A DNA stretch of 64,000 nucleotides, taken from NCBI RefSeq assembly GCF_000442645.1, contig NC_021915.1, forward strand, positions 744,001 to 808,000, given 5' to 3'. Below the pieces are notes generated by a model. It was not told the DNA's origin and made no database searches. It saw only the letters and a list, made by a program, of their open reading frames with translations. Origin of the DNA: Corynebacterium maris DSM 45190 (lineage in GTDB: Bacteria > Actinomycetota > Actinomycetes > Mycobacteriales > Mycobacteriaceae). Shown here piece by piece: positions 24,982 through 34,832 of the stretch. Each line of letters begins with the position of its first letter. Position 1 is the stretch's first letter. A program made the translations under genes and the position numbers.

Positions 24982-25524
24982 TTAGAACAGCTCATCAGGA
25001 TCCTGCTCGAGGCCGTAGCGCAGCGCCGCGATGACTCCCGGCGCGACCTCGGGGCCGCCGCGCAGCTGCACCTCATCTTCGGCAAAGGGCCCGGCCTCCG
25101 CCAGTTCTTCTTCCGTCGGCCGGAGCTGCAGCAACGTCAGGTCGACGCCTTCCGGGCGCAGGACGCCGGAGAAGAGTCGCGCTGGTCGGGGAGCGGCGTG
25201 CTTGCCGTCCGCGGTGTCGCGGAAACGGATTTCCTGGGCGAGGACGCAGCCGGCGATCTGCTGCGGCCAGGCGACGCGGGAGACGTAGTCGACCAGGGCT
25301 TCGGACCCGGGTTCGAGGTTGTCCGGCAGGTTGTCCTGCAGGACCAGGGTCAGCGGGGCGGCGTCGTCCGGGTCGTCGAGCTGGTCGATCAGCAGGTGGG
25401 TGGGGACCAGGGCGAAGAGGGTGGGTGCGGCGTCCCATCCTTCCGCGTGAACGAAGTCGACTGCTTCGAGCATCGCCTTATTTAGCGCCTGGGGAGTAAA
25501 TTCGGTTGGATGGGCGTTAGACAT
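24982..25524 (-). CDS. PPA1309 family protein
   Basis: The 180-residue acidic cytoplasmic protein has conserved-looking segments (EGWDAAPTLFALVPT, PLTLVLQDNLP, VAWPQQIAGC, RLFSGVLRPEG) matching the actinobacterial PPA1309 family of unknown function, usually found beside UPF0182 genes. AGAGGA lies 6 nt before the ATG. It is divergent from the UPF0182 gene, with a palindromic promoter between them. Confidence 0.82.
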   Translation of the reverse strand: MSNAHPTEFTPQALNKAMLEAVDFVHAEGWDAAPTLFALVPTHLLIDQLDDPDDAAPLTLVLQDNLPDNLEPGSEALVDYVSRVAWPQQIAGCVLAQEIRFRDTADGKHAAPRPARLFSGVLRPEGVDLTLLQLRPTEEELAEAGPFAEDEVQLRGGPEVAPGVIAALRYGLEQDPDELF

Positions 25525-25582
25525 GGTGAATCCTCTTTGTGGCCGAACTTGGGTCTCTATCCGAAAAGTCTTTAAAGTGGAA

Positions 25583-25592
25583 CACTATAGTG
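25583..25592. promoter_or_regulatory. Palindromic CACTATAGTG: shared -10 for divergent PPA1309 and UPF0182 genes
   Basis: The 10-bp perfect palindrome contains TATAGT on both strands, a good -10 hexamer in each direction. It lies midway between the start codons at 25524 and 25627. Confidence 0.5.
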
Positions 25593-25626
25593 CTACGTCC
25601 AAATCGATAATATTAAGGAGTAGGTC

Positions 25627-28600
25627 TTGACGACCGGTCTCTCCCCATCAGCCCCGCCCGCGCGGGGACGGCCACGACTGCTGAGCTGGATAATCGGCAT
25701 TGTCGTGGTGCTGTTGCTCGCGATTCCCCTTTTCATCGGCATTTACACCGATTGGTTGTGGTTCGGTGAACTCGACTTCCGCGGGGTCTTCACCACCACC
25801 TACGTCGCCCGCATCGTCCTTTTCGTGGTCTTCGGCCTCGTTGCCGGGCTGGTGACCTGGGCGGCCGCCTATTTCACGTGGAAGGGTAGGCCGGACGAGG
25901 GTGACGCTCTCGGCGCGATGGATCTGAATTCGCCGGTGTATCAGTACCGGCAGAACATCGAGCGGTCCGTGCGCGGCTTGTTGATCATCTTTCCGATCAT
26001 CGTGGGCCTGATCGCCGGTTTCCTGGGCCAGGGGGTCTGGCGGGACGCGTTGATGATGATCAACTCCACCGATTTCGGTGTGGCTGATCAGCAGTTCGGT
26101 CGCGACTACGCTTTCTACGCGTTCAACCTGCCCATGATTCAGATCATCGTCGATGCGCTCTCGACGTTGCTGATCGTGGCTTTCCTGGTGGCCCTGGTGG
26201 GCCACTACATGCTCGGCAGCATCCGGCTGGGCAACCAGGCGGCCGGGATCAAGGGGTCGATCTCTTCTCCGGCACGCATTCAGCTGGCGGTCACCGCCGG
26301 CCTGTGGGTGCTGGTCATGGCGCTGAACTACTGGCTGGACCGCTACGGCCTGCTGTTCACGGAACACGACATCTTCACTGGCGGCGGCTCCACCGACATG
26401 ACCGCCCGCCTGCCGGCCAAGATCATCCTGACGGTGATCGCGGTCGTCGTCGCCGCCGCGTTCTTCGCCTCCATCGTGTACAAGGACCTGCGGGTCCCGG
26501 CGTTGGCCGCGATTCTCATGTTGGTCTCCGCCGTGGTCATCGGCACGGTCTGGCCGTTGATCGTCGAGCAGTTCTCCGTCCAGCCGAACCGGCAGGCCAA
26601 GGAGAATGAATACATCGGCCGCAACATCGAGTCCACGCGCTACGCCTATGGGTTGACGGACGAGGACGTCAACTACCTCGACAATTGGGGCGCGGAGACG
26701 GTCGACGACGACACCGTCGCCGACGACGTCAACACCATCTCCAACATCCGTCTGCTGGATCCGGACATCCTGTCCCCGACGTTCACGCAGATGCAGCAGC
26801 TGCGTAACTTCTACGGGTTCCCGGAGACCCTGAACATGGACCGCTACGAGGTCGACGGTGAAGTCCGCGACTTCGTCGTCGCCGCCCGTGAACTGGACCC
26901 GAACGCCCTGCAGGACAACCAGCGCGACTGGATCAACCGCCACACCGTCTACACCCACGGCAACGGCTTCATCGCCGCCCAGGCCAACACCGTCGACGAG
27001 GCCCCGCAGGAGGCGGGCTCCACGCGCGGCGGCTTCCCGGTGTACACGGTCTCGGACCTGCAGACCAGCGCCATCGCGGCGGAGAGCGACGAGGCCGAGG
27101 AACTGGGCATCATGGTCGACCAGCCGCGCATCTACTACGGCCCGGTCATCGCCTCCGCCACCGACGGTGCCGATTACGCGGTCGTCGGCAGCGACAACGG
27201 CAACGACGTCGAATACGACACCGACAACACGACCTTCACCTACGACGGTGAGGGCGGCGTCGACATCGGCAACGTGTTCAACCGTGCGGCGTACGCGCTG
27301 AAGTACCAGGAGATCAACCTGATTCTCTCGGATCGCGTCAACTCCGAGTCGAAGATCCTTTACGACCGCGACCCGCGTGAGCGCGTCGAGGCCGTCGCCC
27401 CGTGGCTGACCACCGACTCCGCGACCTACCCGACCGTCGTCGACGGCCGCATCAAGTGGGTCGTGGACGGCTACACCACGCTGCGCCAGCTGCCCTACAC
27501 GGAGCAGACCTCTCTGTCGGAGACGACCCAGGACGCCCTGAACCCGGACGGCACCACCCAGCGTCTGATCTCCGATCAGGTCGGGTACATCCGTAACTCG
27601 GTCAAGGCCACCGTGGACGCCTACGACGGCTCCGTCGAGCTCTACGAGTTCGACACCGAGGACCCGGTTCTGGACACCTGGATGAAGATCTTCCCGGAGA
27701 CCGTCAACCCGGAGTCCGAGATCCCGGAGGAGCTGCGTGAGCACCTGCGCTACCCGCAGGACCTGTTTAAGGTGCAGCGTGAACTGCTGGCCCGCTACCA
27801 CGTCGACGACCCGAACGTCTTCTTCAACAATGACGCGTTTTGGTCCGTCCCGGGCGACCCGACCGCGGCCGACCAGAACGGCGGGGGCCTGGCCCAGCCG
27901 CCGTACTACGTCATGGCCACCGACCCGGAGGACCCGGAGGAGTCTTCCTTCCAGCTGATCACCCCGTACCGTGGCCTGAACCGCGAGTTCCTGGCCGCGC
28001 ACATGACGGTCAGCTCCGATCAGGAGAACTACGGCGACATCACGGTCCGCGTCCTGCCGACGAACACCCAAACGCAGGGCCCGCGCCAGGCGCAGGACGC
28101 GATGATGTCCTCCGACCAGGTCGCCCGTGACCGCACCCTGTGGGAGGGCACCAACGACCTGTTCAACGGCAACCTGTTGACCCTGCCGGTCGGCGGCGGC
28201 GAGATCCTCTACGTCGAGCCGATCTACTCGCAGCGTTCCAACCAGGATTCGGCGTTCCCGAAGCTGCTGCGCGTGCTGGTCTCCTACAAGGGCCGCGTCG
28301 GTTACGCGCCGACGGTCTCTGAGGCGCTGGCGCAGGTCGGCATCGACCCGCGTGAGGCGCAGGAGATCGCCGGCGAGCCGACGGATCCCTCGCTGATCGA
28401 CGACGAAGAGCTCGCTGAGGATGAGCAGCCGGCGGAGGAGAGTACGTCTCCGGGCCAGCCGGCCACCGCGGCAGGTTCCGAGGGTGAGGCCATCGAGCGC
28501 ATCAACGAAGCGCTGACCGACCTGGAGCGGGCGCAGAACGGTTCCTTCGAGGAGTACGGACGTGCCCTCGACGAGCTGGACTCCGCCGTCGAGTCCTACC

Positions 28601-28644
28601 AGAACCTGGGCTCCGCTGACGCGGTCGCCGCAGAGGACGAATAA
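25627..28644 (+). CDS. UPF0182 family large membrane protein
   Basis: The 1005-residue protein has about seven N-terminal transmembrane helices within residues 18-325, then a very large extracytoplasmic domain and an acidic, Pro/Glu-rich C-terminal tail with a coiled-coil-like end. It matches the actinobacterial UPF0182 family (Rv3193c), whose function is unknown. The TTG start is supported by AAGGAG six nt upstream (25615-25620). Codon use is strongly biased, as in highly expressed genes, so the protein may be abundant. Confidence 0.92.
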   Translation: MTTGLSPSAPPARGRPRLLSWIIGIVVVLLLAIPLFIGIYTDWLWFGELDFRGVFTTTYVARIVLFVVFGLVAGLVTWAAAYFTWKGRPDEGDALGAMDLNSPVYQYRQNIERSVRGLLIIFPIIVGLIAGFLGQGVWRDALMMINSTDFGVADQQFGRDYAFYAFNLPMIQIIVDALSTLLIVAFLVALVGHYMLGSIRLGNQAAGIKGSISSPARIQLAVTAGLWVLVMALNYWLDRYGLLFTEHDIFTGGGSTDMTARLPAKIILTVIAVVVAAAFFASIVYKDLRVPALAAILMLVSAVVIGTVWPLIVEQFSVQPNRQAKENEYIGRNIESTRYAYGLTDEDVNYLDNWGAETVDDDTVADDVNTISNIRLLDPDILSPTFTQMQQLRNFYGFPETLNMDRYEVDGEVRDFVVAARELDPNALQDNQRDWINRHTVYTHGNGFIAAQANTVDEAPQEAGSTRGGFPVYTVSDLQTSAIAAESDEAEELGIMVDQPRIYYGPVIASATDGADYAVVGSDNGNDVEYDTDNTTFTYDGEGGVDIGNVFNRAAYALKYQEINLILSDRVNSESKILYDRDPRERVEAVAPWLTTDSATYPTVVDGRIKWVVDGYTTLRQLPYTEQTSLSETTQDALNPDGTTQRLISDQVGYIRNSVKATVDAYDGSVELYEFDTEDPVLDTWMKIFPETVNPESEIPEELREHLRYPQDLFKVQRELLARYHVDDPNVFFNNDAFWSVPGDPTAADQNGGGLAQPPYYVMATDPEDPEESSFQLITPYRGLNREFLAAHMTVSSDQENYGDITVRVLPTNTQTQGPRQAQDAMMSSDQVARDRTLWEGTNDLFNGNLLTLPVGGGEILYVEPIYSQRSNQDSAFPKLLRVLVSYKGRVGYAPTVSEALAQVGIDPREAQEIAGEPTDPSLIDDEELAEDEQPAEESTSPGQPATAAGSEGEAIERINEALTDLERAQNGSFEEYGRALDELDSAVESYQNLGSADAVAAEDE

Positions 28645-28671
28645 GGGCAGTGAGAAGAGGTGACTTTCCCG

Positions 28672-28705
28672 GCATGAGCAGGCGATTTGTCGTAAATGCT
28701 CATGC
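28672..28705. repeat. Inverted repeat after UPF0182, overlapping the tRNA promoter
   Basis: GCATGAGCA (28672-28680) and TGCTCATGC (28697-28705) are perfectly complementary with a 16-nt centre; the match extends to 11 of 12 outward. The right arm lies in the -35/-10 spacer of the tRNA promoter. Confidence 0.6.
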
Positions 28706-28715
28706 TGGGTATAGT
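28687..28715 (+). promoter_or_regulatory. Promoter of the initiator tRNA
   Basis: TTGTCG (28687-28692), 17-nt spacer, TATAGT (28710-28715). The expected start near 28722 gives a 5' leader of about 65 nt. Confidence 0.7.
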
Positions 28716-28787
28716 TACTCATTGTTGCAAGGACATGATGAAGATCAGGTCAGAGCGACAAGGTGAAAATTGAAGAAGATCACCCGA

Positions 28788-28864
28788 CGCGGGGTGGAGC
28801 AGCTCGGTAGCTCGCTGGGCTCATAACCCAGAGGTCGTAGGTTCGAATCCTGCCCCCGCTACCA
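28788..28864 (+). tRNA. Initiator tRNA-fMet (anticodon CAT), CCA encoded
   Basis: 77 nt including the encoded CCA. It has initiator hallmarks: an unpaired 1-72 position (C1 opposite T72), three G-C pairs in the anticodon stem (GGG CTCATAA CCC), and the TTCGAAT T-loop. Followed by a strong terminator. Confidence 0.97.
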
Positions 28865-28875
28865 ACTTCTTCCGA

Positions 28876-28905
28876 CAACCCCCTCCACTTCGGTGGAGGG
28901 GGTTG
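28876..28905 (+). terminator. Terminator of the initiator tRNA
   Basis: CAACCCCCTCCAC, tetraloop TTCG, GTGGAGGGGGTTG: 13 perfect base pairs followed by TTGCATTT. Confidence 0.85.
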
Positions 28906-29046
28906 TTGCATTTCTGGGGGCGGGGAGGCGTGGGCCAGTGAGCCACCCCTGATCGGTGACGATTCGGATACTTTTGTCCGGCGCGTGCGCCCGGTCCACC
29001 GGATCAGTGGCAAGATCGATGCGTTGCCCGCCGTCTATCCAGAAGG

Positions 29047-30273
29047 ATGTTCCCGCACATCATGCAGCTCGCCCGTCATGTCAGAAGAATAGTGTCCGCG
29101 TCTGTGCTGGCGACGGCGGTGGCGTTGGGTTCCTCGTCGGCTGCGAACGCGGAGGAGGCGTCGTCGGCGGCGCCGGTGCAGGACGAGATGGCCGTGATTG
29201 ACTCGGCGAAGATCGTCGACCGGGTGCGGGGTGACCTCGCCGCGGTGGGCGTGGCCGTCCCCGGGGTCGACCCGGAACTCACCGGCGCCGTAGACCGGGC
29301 GGTTTCCTCGGTGCTGCCGGGCACACGTCCCGCCGCACAGGATGAGCCGGGCGAGCCAGAGGCTGCGGACGCCCCGGACACGCCCGCAGAAGCGCCGCTG
29401 CGCCCGTCTGCCGGCTCCTCGACCTCGCCGTCGCAATGGTTGCCTCAGTCGAGCGGAGGAGACGCGATCCCGGCGGAGGTCGACCCGGTGAACACGGACG
29501 CCGTGGCGCAGGACCCCAACTACGTCTGGCGCAACGACCTGTCCTCCCGGGTGCTGGCGGGCAAGCCGCAGGAGGAGTGGGTGCTCAACCGGGCGCCCGG
29601 CTCCCGCTTCGATGCGCCACGCGCACCGGAGGAATCACACGTCGCCCACGCGCAGGGCACATCGCTGTACGGGCCGAGCACCCCGATTTACGTCGGCCAG
29701 GACACCATGTGCACGCTGACGGTGGCGGGCGTCGACGGCGACGGCCGCCAAGTCGGCGTCACCGCCAGCCACTGCGGCGAGGTCGGCGACCAGGTGTCGT
29801 CGGCGGATTCCTGGCAGCTGGGACCGTCGGGCACGGTGGTCTCCACCAACGAATACCTGGATTACGCGGTCATCGAGTTCGGCTCCAACGCCGCGGTCAC
29901 CCGCAGCTACAACGGGGTAACGGTCAACTCCCTCGACAGTGACGGGGTGAACCGGGGCGACGTGCTGTGCAAGCAAGGCGTGGCCACGGGCCACGACTGC
30001 GCCACCACCTGGCTCACCGGACAGGAGGCGCACGTGACGCAGCTGTGCGCGATGGCGGGGGACTCCGGGGCGCCGGTGCTGGCAGGGGACCGGCTCGTGG
30101 GGCACATCTCGCGCAGCGCGCTGCCGATCCCGAACGGGCACCTGTTCTCGTGTCGCACGCCGCTGCAGGGCGCGCTGCACGCCCCGACCGCCTCGGTGGC
30201 GGTCAACCCGGTCTTGGGCGACATCAACGCCCGCGGCGGGGTCGGGGCGGGCCTGGCCCTGCCGGAGAACTAG
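29047..30273 (+). CDS. Secreted trypsin-like serine protease (S1)
   Basis: The 408-residue protein has an N-terminal signal peptide (hydrophobic core about 15-28, likely cleavage after SAANA), a low-complexity propeptide-like region to about residue 160, and a chymotrypsin-fold domain with the triad His242 (TASHCG), Asp272 (LDYAV) and Ser340 (GDSGAP). Cysteine pairs surround His242 and Ser340. The protein is presumably exported and may need activation. The ATG at 29047 is used; an in-frame ATG at 29062 is equally plausible, and the SD (AGAAGG) suits neither well. Confidence 0.88.
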   Translation: MFPHIMQLARHVRRIVSASVLATAVALGSSSAANAEEASSAAPVQDEMAVIDSAKIVDRVRGDLAAVGVAVPGVDPELTGAVDRAVSSVLPGTRPAAQDEPGEPEAADAPDTPAEAPLRPSAGSSTSPSQWLPQSSGGDAIPAEVDPVNTDAVAQDPNYVWRNDLSSRVLAGKPQEEWVLNRAPGSRFDAPRAPEESHVAHAQGTSLYGPSTPIYVGQDTMCTLTVAGVDGDGRQVGVTASHCGEVGDQVSSADSWQLGPSGTVVSTNEYLDYAVIEFGSNAAVTRSYNGVTVNSLDSDGVNRGDVLCKQGVATGHDCATTWLTGQEAHVTQLCAMAGDSGAPVLAGDRLVGHISRSALPIPNGHLFSCRTPLQGALHAPTASVAVNPVLGDINARGGVGAGLALPEN

Positions 30274-30281
30274 GCGGGAAG

Positions 30282-31064
30282 TCAGTTCAGGATCTTGAGC
30301 ACGGCGTCGTGGAGCAACCCGTTGGTGGCCACGGCGCTGCCGCCGTGCGGGCCGGCCTCGCCTTCCACCGAGGTGAACACGCCGCCGGCCTCACGCACGA
30401 TGACGTCGAGGGCCGCCAGGTCCCACAGCGAGACCTCCGGCTCGGCGCCGACGTCGACGGCGCCCTCCGCCACGAGGCAGTAGGAGTAGAAGTCGCCGTA
30501 GCCGCGCAGACGCCAGGTGGCGTCGGTCAACGCGATGAAATTGTCGCGGATGCCGCGGTCGGCCCAGCCGGACAGGGAGCTGAAGGACACGGAAGCGTCG
30601 GCCAGCTCGGCGACGCCGGAGACGTTCATGCGGCTGGGCGACCCCGACTTGAAGGTGCGCCACGCGCCGGCGTCCTCGGCGGCGTACCAGCGCCGCCCCA
30701 GGGCGGGGGCGGAGACCACGCCGACGACCGGGCGGCCGTCGACGAGCAGAGAAATCAGGGTCGCCCACACAGGCACGCCGCGGACGAAGTTTTTGGTGCC
30801 GTCGATGGGGTCGATGACCCACTGGCGGCCCTCGTGGACGGCTTCGCCGCCGAACTCCTCACCGAGGATGGCGTCGGAGGGGCGGGCGGACTCGATCTTT
30901 TCCCGCAGCGCCTTCTCGGTGGCGAGGTCAGCGTCGGAGACCGGGGTCATGTCGGGCTTGGATTCGACGTTGAGGTCGGCGGCCTCGAAGCGCTCGAAGG
31001 TCAGGGAATCAGCGGCGTCCGCCAGCTCGAGGGCGAGGGCGAGGTCATCAGCGTAGGTGCTCAT
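30282..31064 (-). CDS. hisN: Histidinol-phosphatase HisN (IMPase type)
   Basis: HisN dephosphorylates histidinol phosphate in histidine biosynthesis; in corynebacteria this is an inositol-monophosphatase-fold enzyme. The 260-residue protein equals the C. glutamicum length. The metal sites are present: GEE (68-70), DPIDGTKNF (Asp85, Asp88), and WDLAALDVIVREAGG. The ATG at 31064 is preferred because TAGAAT ends 7 nt upstream, giving a leaderless message; that promoter lies in the end of the preceding phosphatase gene. A second IMPase gene is directly upstream. Confidence 0.9.
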   Translation of the reverse strand: MSTYADDLALALELADAADSLTFERFEAADLNVESKPDMTPVSDADLATEKALREKIESARPSDAILGEEFGGEAVHEGRQWVIDPIDGTKNFVRGVPVWATLISLLVDGRPVVGVVSAPALGRRWYAAEDAGAWRTFKSGSPSRMNVSGVAELADASVSFSSLSGWADRGIRDNFIALTDATWRLRGYGDFYSYCLVAEGAVDVGAEPEVSLWDLAALDVIVREAGGVFTSVEGEAGPHGGSAVATNGLLHDAVLKILN

Positions 31065-31071
31065 GACCGCC

Positions 31072-31077
31072 ATTCTA
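31072..31077 (-). promoter_or_regulatory. -10 element TAGAAT of hisN
   Basis: On the minus strand TAGAAT ends 7 nt before the hisN ATG (31064); it overlaps the last codons of the upstream IMPase gene, so hisN can be expressed on its own. Confidence 0.55.
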
Positions 31078-31923
31078 GGACGCGTCGAGGGCCCCGGCGG
31101 TCAGCAGCTCTGCCGTCTGCGCCACCACCTCCGGATTTCCGGCCACGGACCAGACGACCCCGCCGGCCTTGACCTTGCGGGCGACGCCGCCCACGCCCTC
31201 GACGAGTGCCTTGCCCGGCAACCAGTCCCAGTCGGCGACGGTGTGCTGCGTCCAGGCGCCGAGTTGCCCGGCGGCCACTCCGGCGAGGTCCACGGAACCG
31301 GCGCCGAACATGCGCACGGTGGCGAAGCTGCGGGCCGTGTTGCGCCAGCTGCTGCGCACCGCCGGATCATTCATCCAGGAAGGGTGCAGATATGTACCGA
31401 TGGACAGCTGGCCCGCGGGGGCGTCGGCAAGCCGCGGCAGCGCCTGGCCGTTGACGGTCGTCGGGATCTCCGGCCCGCCGAACCAGGTGTAGCCCGGCAC
31501 CGGGCGGTGCACGGCCCCGAAGAGCAGTCGGTCCGGGGCGGAGGGTGAGCCTTCGACCAGGGCGAGGGCGGAGCACCAGTAGTCGGAGCCGGACGTGAAG
31601 TTGTAGGTGCCGTCGACGGGGTCGATCACCCACGTGCGCCCCGTCCGGGAGGGGCGGGCGGCGCCTTCTTCGCCGAGCACGCCGTCGTCGGGGCGCAGGG
31701 CGTCGAGCACCCCCGCCACAAAGGCCTCGGCGGCGCGGTCGGCGTCGGTGACGACGTCGGAGACCGAGGTCTTGAAGTCGGTGGCGACCCCGGCCGAACG
31801 CATCCGGGCGGCGAGCTGACCGGCCTCGTTCACCAACCCGCGGGCCAGCTCCTCGTCGCCGGCGGCGGCGTGGGCGGCCACAAAATCATCGATGAGGGAA
31901 GCGGTGTCCTTGTCGTCGGTCAT
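31075..31923 (-). CDS. Inositol monophosphatase family protein
   Basis: The 282-residue protein has the IMPase metal-binding motifs GEEG (84-87), DPVDGTYNF (Asp101, Asp104) and a C-terminal WDWLPGKALVEGVGG. It is probably a sugar- or inositol-phosphate phosphatase distinct from the adjacent HisN; the substrate cannot be told from sequence. Start: ATG 31923, 7 nt after CACAAT on the minus strand (leaderless); an ATG at 31932 would lie within that hexamer. Confidence 0.88.
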   Translation of the reverse strand: MTDDKDTASLIDDFVAAHAAAGDEELARGLVNEAGQLAARMRSAGVATDFKTSVSDVVTDADRAAEAFVAGVLDALRPDDGVLGEEGAARPSRTGRTWVIDPVDGTYNFTSGSDYWCSALALVEGSPSAPDRLLFGAVHRPVPGYTWFGGPEIPTTVNGQALPRLADAPAGQLSIGTYLHPSWMNDPAVRSSWRNTARSFATVRMFGAGSVDLAGVAAGQLGAWTQHTVADWDWLPGKALVEGVGGVARKVKAGGVVWSVAGNPEVVAQTAELLTAGALDAS

Positions 31924-31930
31924 GGCCACC

Positions 31931-31936
31931 ATTGTG
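31931..31936 (-). promoter_or_regulatory. -10 element CACAAT of the IMPase gene
   Basis: On the minus strand CACAAT ends 7 nt before the ATG at 31923. Confidence 0.45.
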
Positions 31937-31989
31937 CCCCACCGCGCCTGCTCCGGACGGGCAAGGCCTGGCGCAGCCGCCTGGGCGAG

Positions 31990-31995
31990 TACCAT
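31990..31995 (+). promoter_or_regulatory. -10 element TACCAT of prfB
   Basis: TACCAT ends 7 nt before the prfB ATG at 32003; no SD sequence is present, so leaderless initiation is likely. Confidence 0.55.
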
Positions 31996-32002
31996 TTGAC
32001 GC

Positions 32003-33112
<1,110 letters not shown>

Positions 33113-33149
33113 TCGGCGCGGGGGCTGTTTCCGACGCCGGGGCGAGAGA

Positions 33150-33155
33150 TAGCAT
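33150..33155 (+). promoter_or_regulatory. -10 element TAGCAT of ftsE
   Basis: TAGCAT ends 7 nt before the GTG at 33163; ftsE-ftsX can therefore start as a leaderless transcript. Confidence 0.5.
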
Positions 33156-33162
33156 GTAGCGG

Positions 33163-33855
33163 GTGATCACCTTTGAATCCGTGACCAAGATCTACGAAGA
33201 CCCCGCCGACCCTGCCCTCCACGACCTTTCGCTGAGCATCGGGAAAGGGGAGTTCGTCTTTCTGATCGGGCCGTCCGGATCCGGCAAATCCACTTTTTTG
33301 AACCTGCTCATCCGCGAAGAGTCGCCGAGTTCCGGTGACATTCGCTTCGCCGACTTCCACGTCAATCGGCTCCGCGGGGCAGAAGTGGCGAGGATGCGCC
33401 GTCGCATCGGCTACGTGTTCCAGGATTTCCGGCTGCTGCCCAAACTCACCGTGTACGACAACGTGGCGTTCGCGCTGCGGGTCATCGGCAAAAACAAACG
33501 GCAGGTGGGCAAGCTCGTGCCCGAGGCCCTCGAAATGGTCGGCTTGGCGGCGCAAGCCCGGCGCCTGCCCCACGAACTGTCCGGCGGCGAGCAGCAGCGC
33601 GTGGCGGTGGCCCGGGCCGTGGTCAACCGGCCCCTGCTCCTGTTGGCGGACGAGCCGACCGGCAACCTCGACCCGGAGACCGCCGAGGAGATCATGGCTC
33701 TGTTGACGCGCATCAACCGTGACGGCACGACCGTGATCATGTCCACCCACAACGCCCGCGCCGTCAACGCCATGCGCCAACGCGTCCTCGAGCTCCGCGA
33801 CGGCGAGCTCGTGCGTGACGACGCCCACGGCAGCTACACCGTCGGATCGAACTAA
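33163..33855 (+). CDS. ftsE: Cell division ATP-binding protein FtsE
   Basis: FtsE powers the FtsEX complex that activates peptidoglycan hydrolases at the septum. The 230-residue protein has Walker A GPSGSGKST (Lys42), the ABC signature LSGGEQQRVAVAR and Walker B LLLADEPTGNLD. The start is GTG with a -10 element 7 nt upstream. It is followed 14 nt later by ftsX. Confidence 0.97.
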   Translation: MITFESVTKIYEDPADPALHDLSLSIGKGEFVFLIGPSGSGKSTFLNLLIREESPSSGDIRFADFHVNRLRGAEVARMRRRIGYVFQDFRLLPKLTVYDNVAFALRVIGKNKRQVGKLVPEALEMVGLAAQARRLPHELSGGEQQRVAVARAVVNRPLLLLADEPTGNLDPETAEEIMALLTRINRDGTTVIMSTHNARAVNAMRQRVLELRDGELVRDDAHGSYTVGSN

Positions 33856-33869
33856 AGGAAGACATCACG

Positions 33870-34775
33870 ATGGACAATTTCTCATATGTGCTGCGCGAAG
33901 GCGTGGCGGGCCTGTGGCGCAACCTCACCATGAGCGTGGCCCTGATCATCACCGCCGGAGTGTCGCTCGCGCTGTTGGGCACCGGTGCGCTGGTCAGTCA
34001 GATGACCGAGGACACCAAGGAGATCTACCTCGACCGGGTGGAGGTGATGGTCCAGCTCAACGAGGAGACCTCCGCCGCCGACGAGGACTGTTCCACCGAG
34101 GCATGCCTGGAGGTGCGCACCACGCTGGAAGAGCAGGACGGCGTCGATTCCGTGACCTACCGCTCCCGTGAGCAGTCCTATGAGCGCTTCGTGGAGCTGT
34201 TCTCCGAGTCCGACCCGCTGCTGGTGCAGGAGACCTCGCCGGACGCGTTGCCCGCCGCGCTGCATGTGCGGCTGGAAGACCCGACCGACCCGAGCCCGCT
34301 CGCCGCGGTCGCCGACCTGCCGCAGGTGGACACCGTCATCGATCAAACCGACGACATCAGCGGCGCGGCCGAGAACCTGGACTCGATCCGCGACGCCGCG
34401 TTCATCCTCGCCGTGATTCAGGCGGTGGCGGCGCTGTTGCTGATCGTCAACATGGTCCAGATCTCCGCGTTCAACCGCCGCGAAGAAACGTCCATCATGC
34501 GCCTGGTCGGCGCCTCCCGCTGGTTCACGCAGGCGCCGTTCGTCATCGAGGTCGTGCTGGCCACGGCGCTTGGTGCGGTGCTCGCTGTGGGCGGGGTGTT
34601 CCTGGGCAAAAACTACGTCGTCGATCCGGCGCTGGCACAGCTGTACGAGTCCCGGCTGATCGCTCAAATCACCTCGGCGGACGTGTGGGCGGTGCTGCCG
34701 TGGGTGGGGCTCGGCGGGGTCGTCTTCGCCGGGCTGGTGGCCTATCTGACGCTGCGCGCTTATGTGCGGAAATAA
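33870..34775 (+). CDS. ftsX: Cell division membrane protein FtsX
   Basis: The 301-residue protein has the FtsX layout: an N-terminal transmembrane helix (about 21-42), a large extracytoplasmic loop with two Cys (EDCSTEACLE) that could form a disulphide, then three transmembrane helices in the last 130 residues. It transmits FtsE ATPase activity to cell-wall hydrolases. AAAGGAAG precedes the ATG by 9 nt. An Rpf muralytic enzyme lies elsewhere in the window, but no direct link is visible. Confidence 0.95.
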   Translation: MDNFSYVLREGVAGLWRNLTMSVALIITAGVSLALLGTGALVSQMTEDTKEIYLDRVEVMVQLNEETSAADEDCSTEACLEVRTTLEEQDGVDSVTYRSREQSYERFVELFSESDPLLVQETSPDALPAALHVRLEDPTDPSPLAAVADLPQVDTVIDQTDDISGAAENLDSIRDAAFILAVIQAVAALLLIVNMVQISAFNRREETSIMRLVGASRWFTQAPFVIEVVLATALGAVLAVGGVFLGKNYVVDPALAQLYESRLIAQITSADVWAVLPWVGLGGVVFAGLVAYLTLRAYVRK

Positions 34776-34832
34776 CCGGCATCGCATGTATTGGGGCCGG
34801 TCCCGCTGATGTTGGTAGGATAGGTCCTCATT

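Noticed and set aside
25648..28722. Open frame of 1024 codons antisense to UPF0182
   Set aside because: It is the complement of a strongly biased GC-rich gene; it is low-complexity (Val/Arg/Asp-rich), has no motif and no SD, and is explained by the UPF0182 codon bias.
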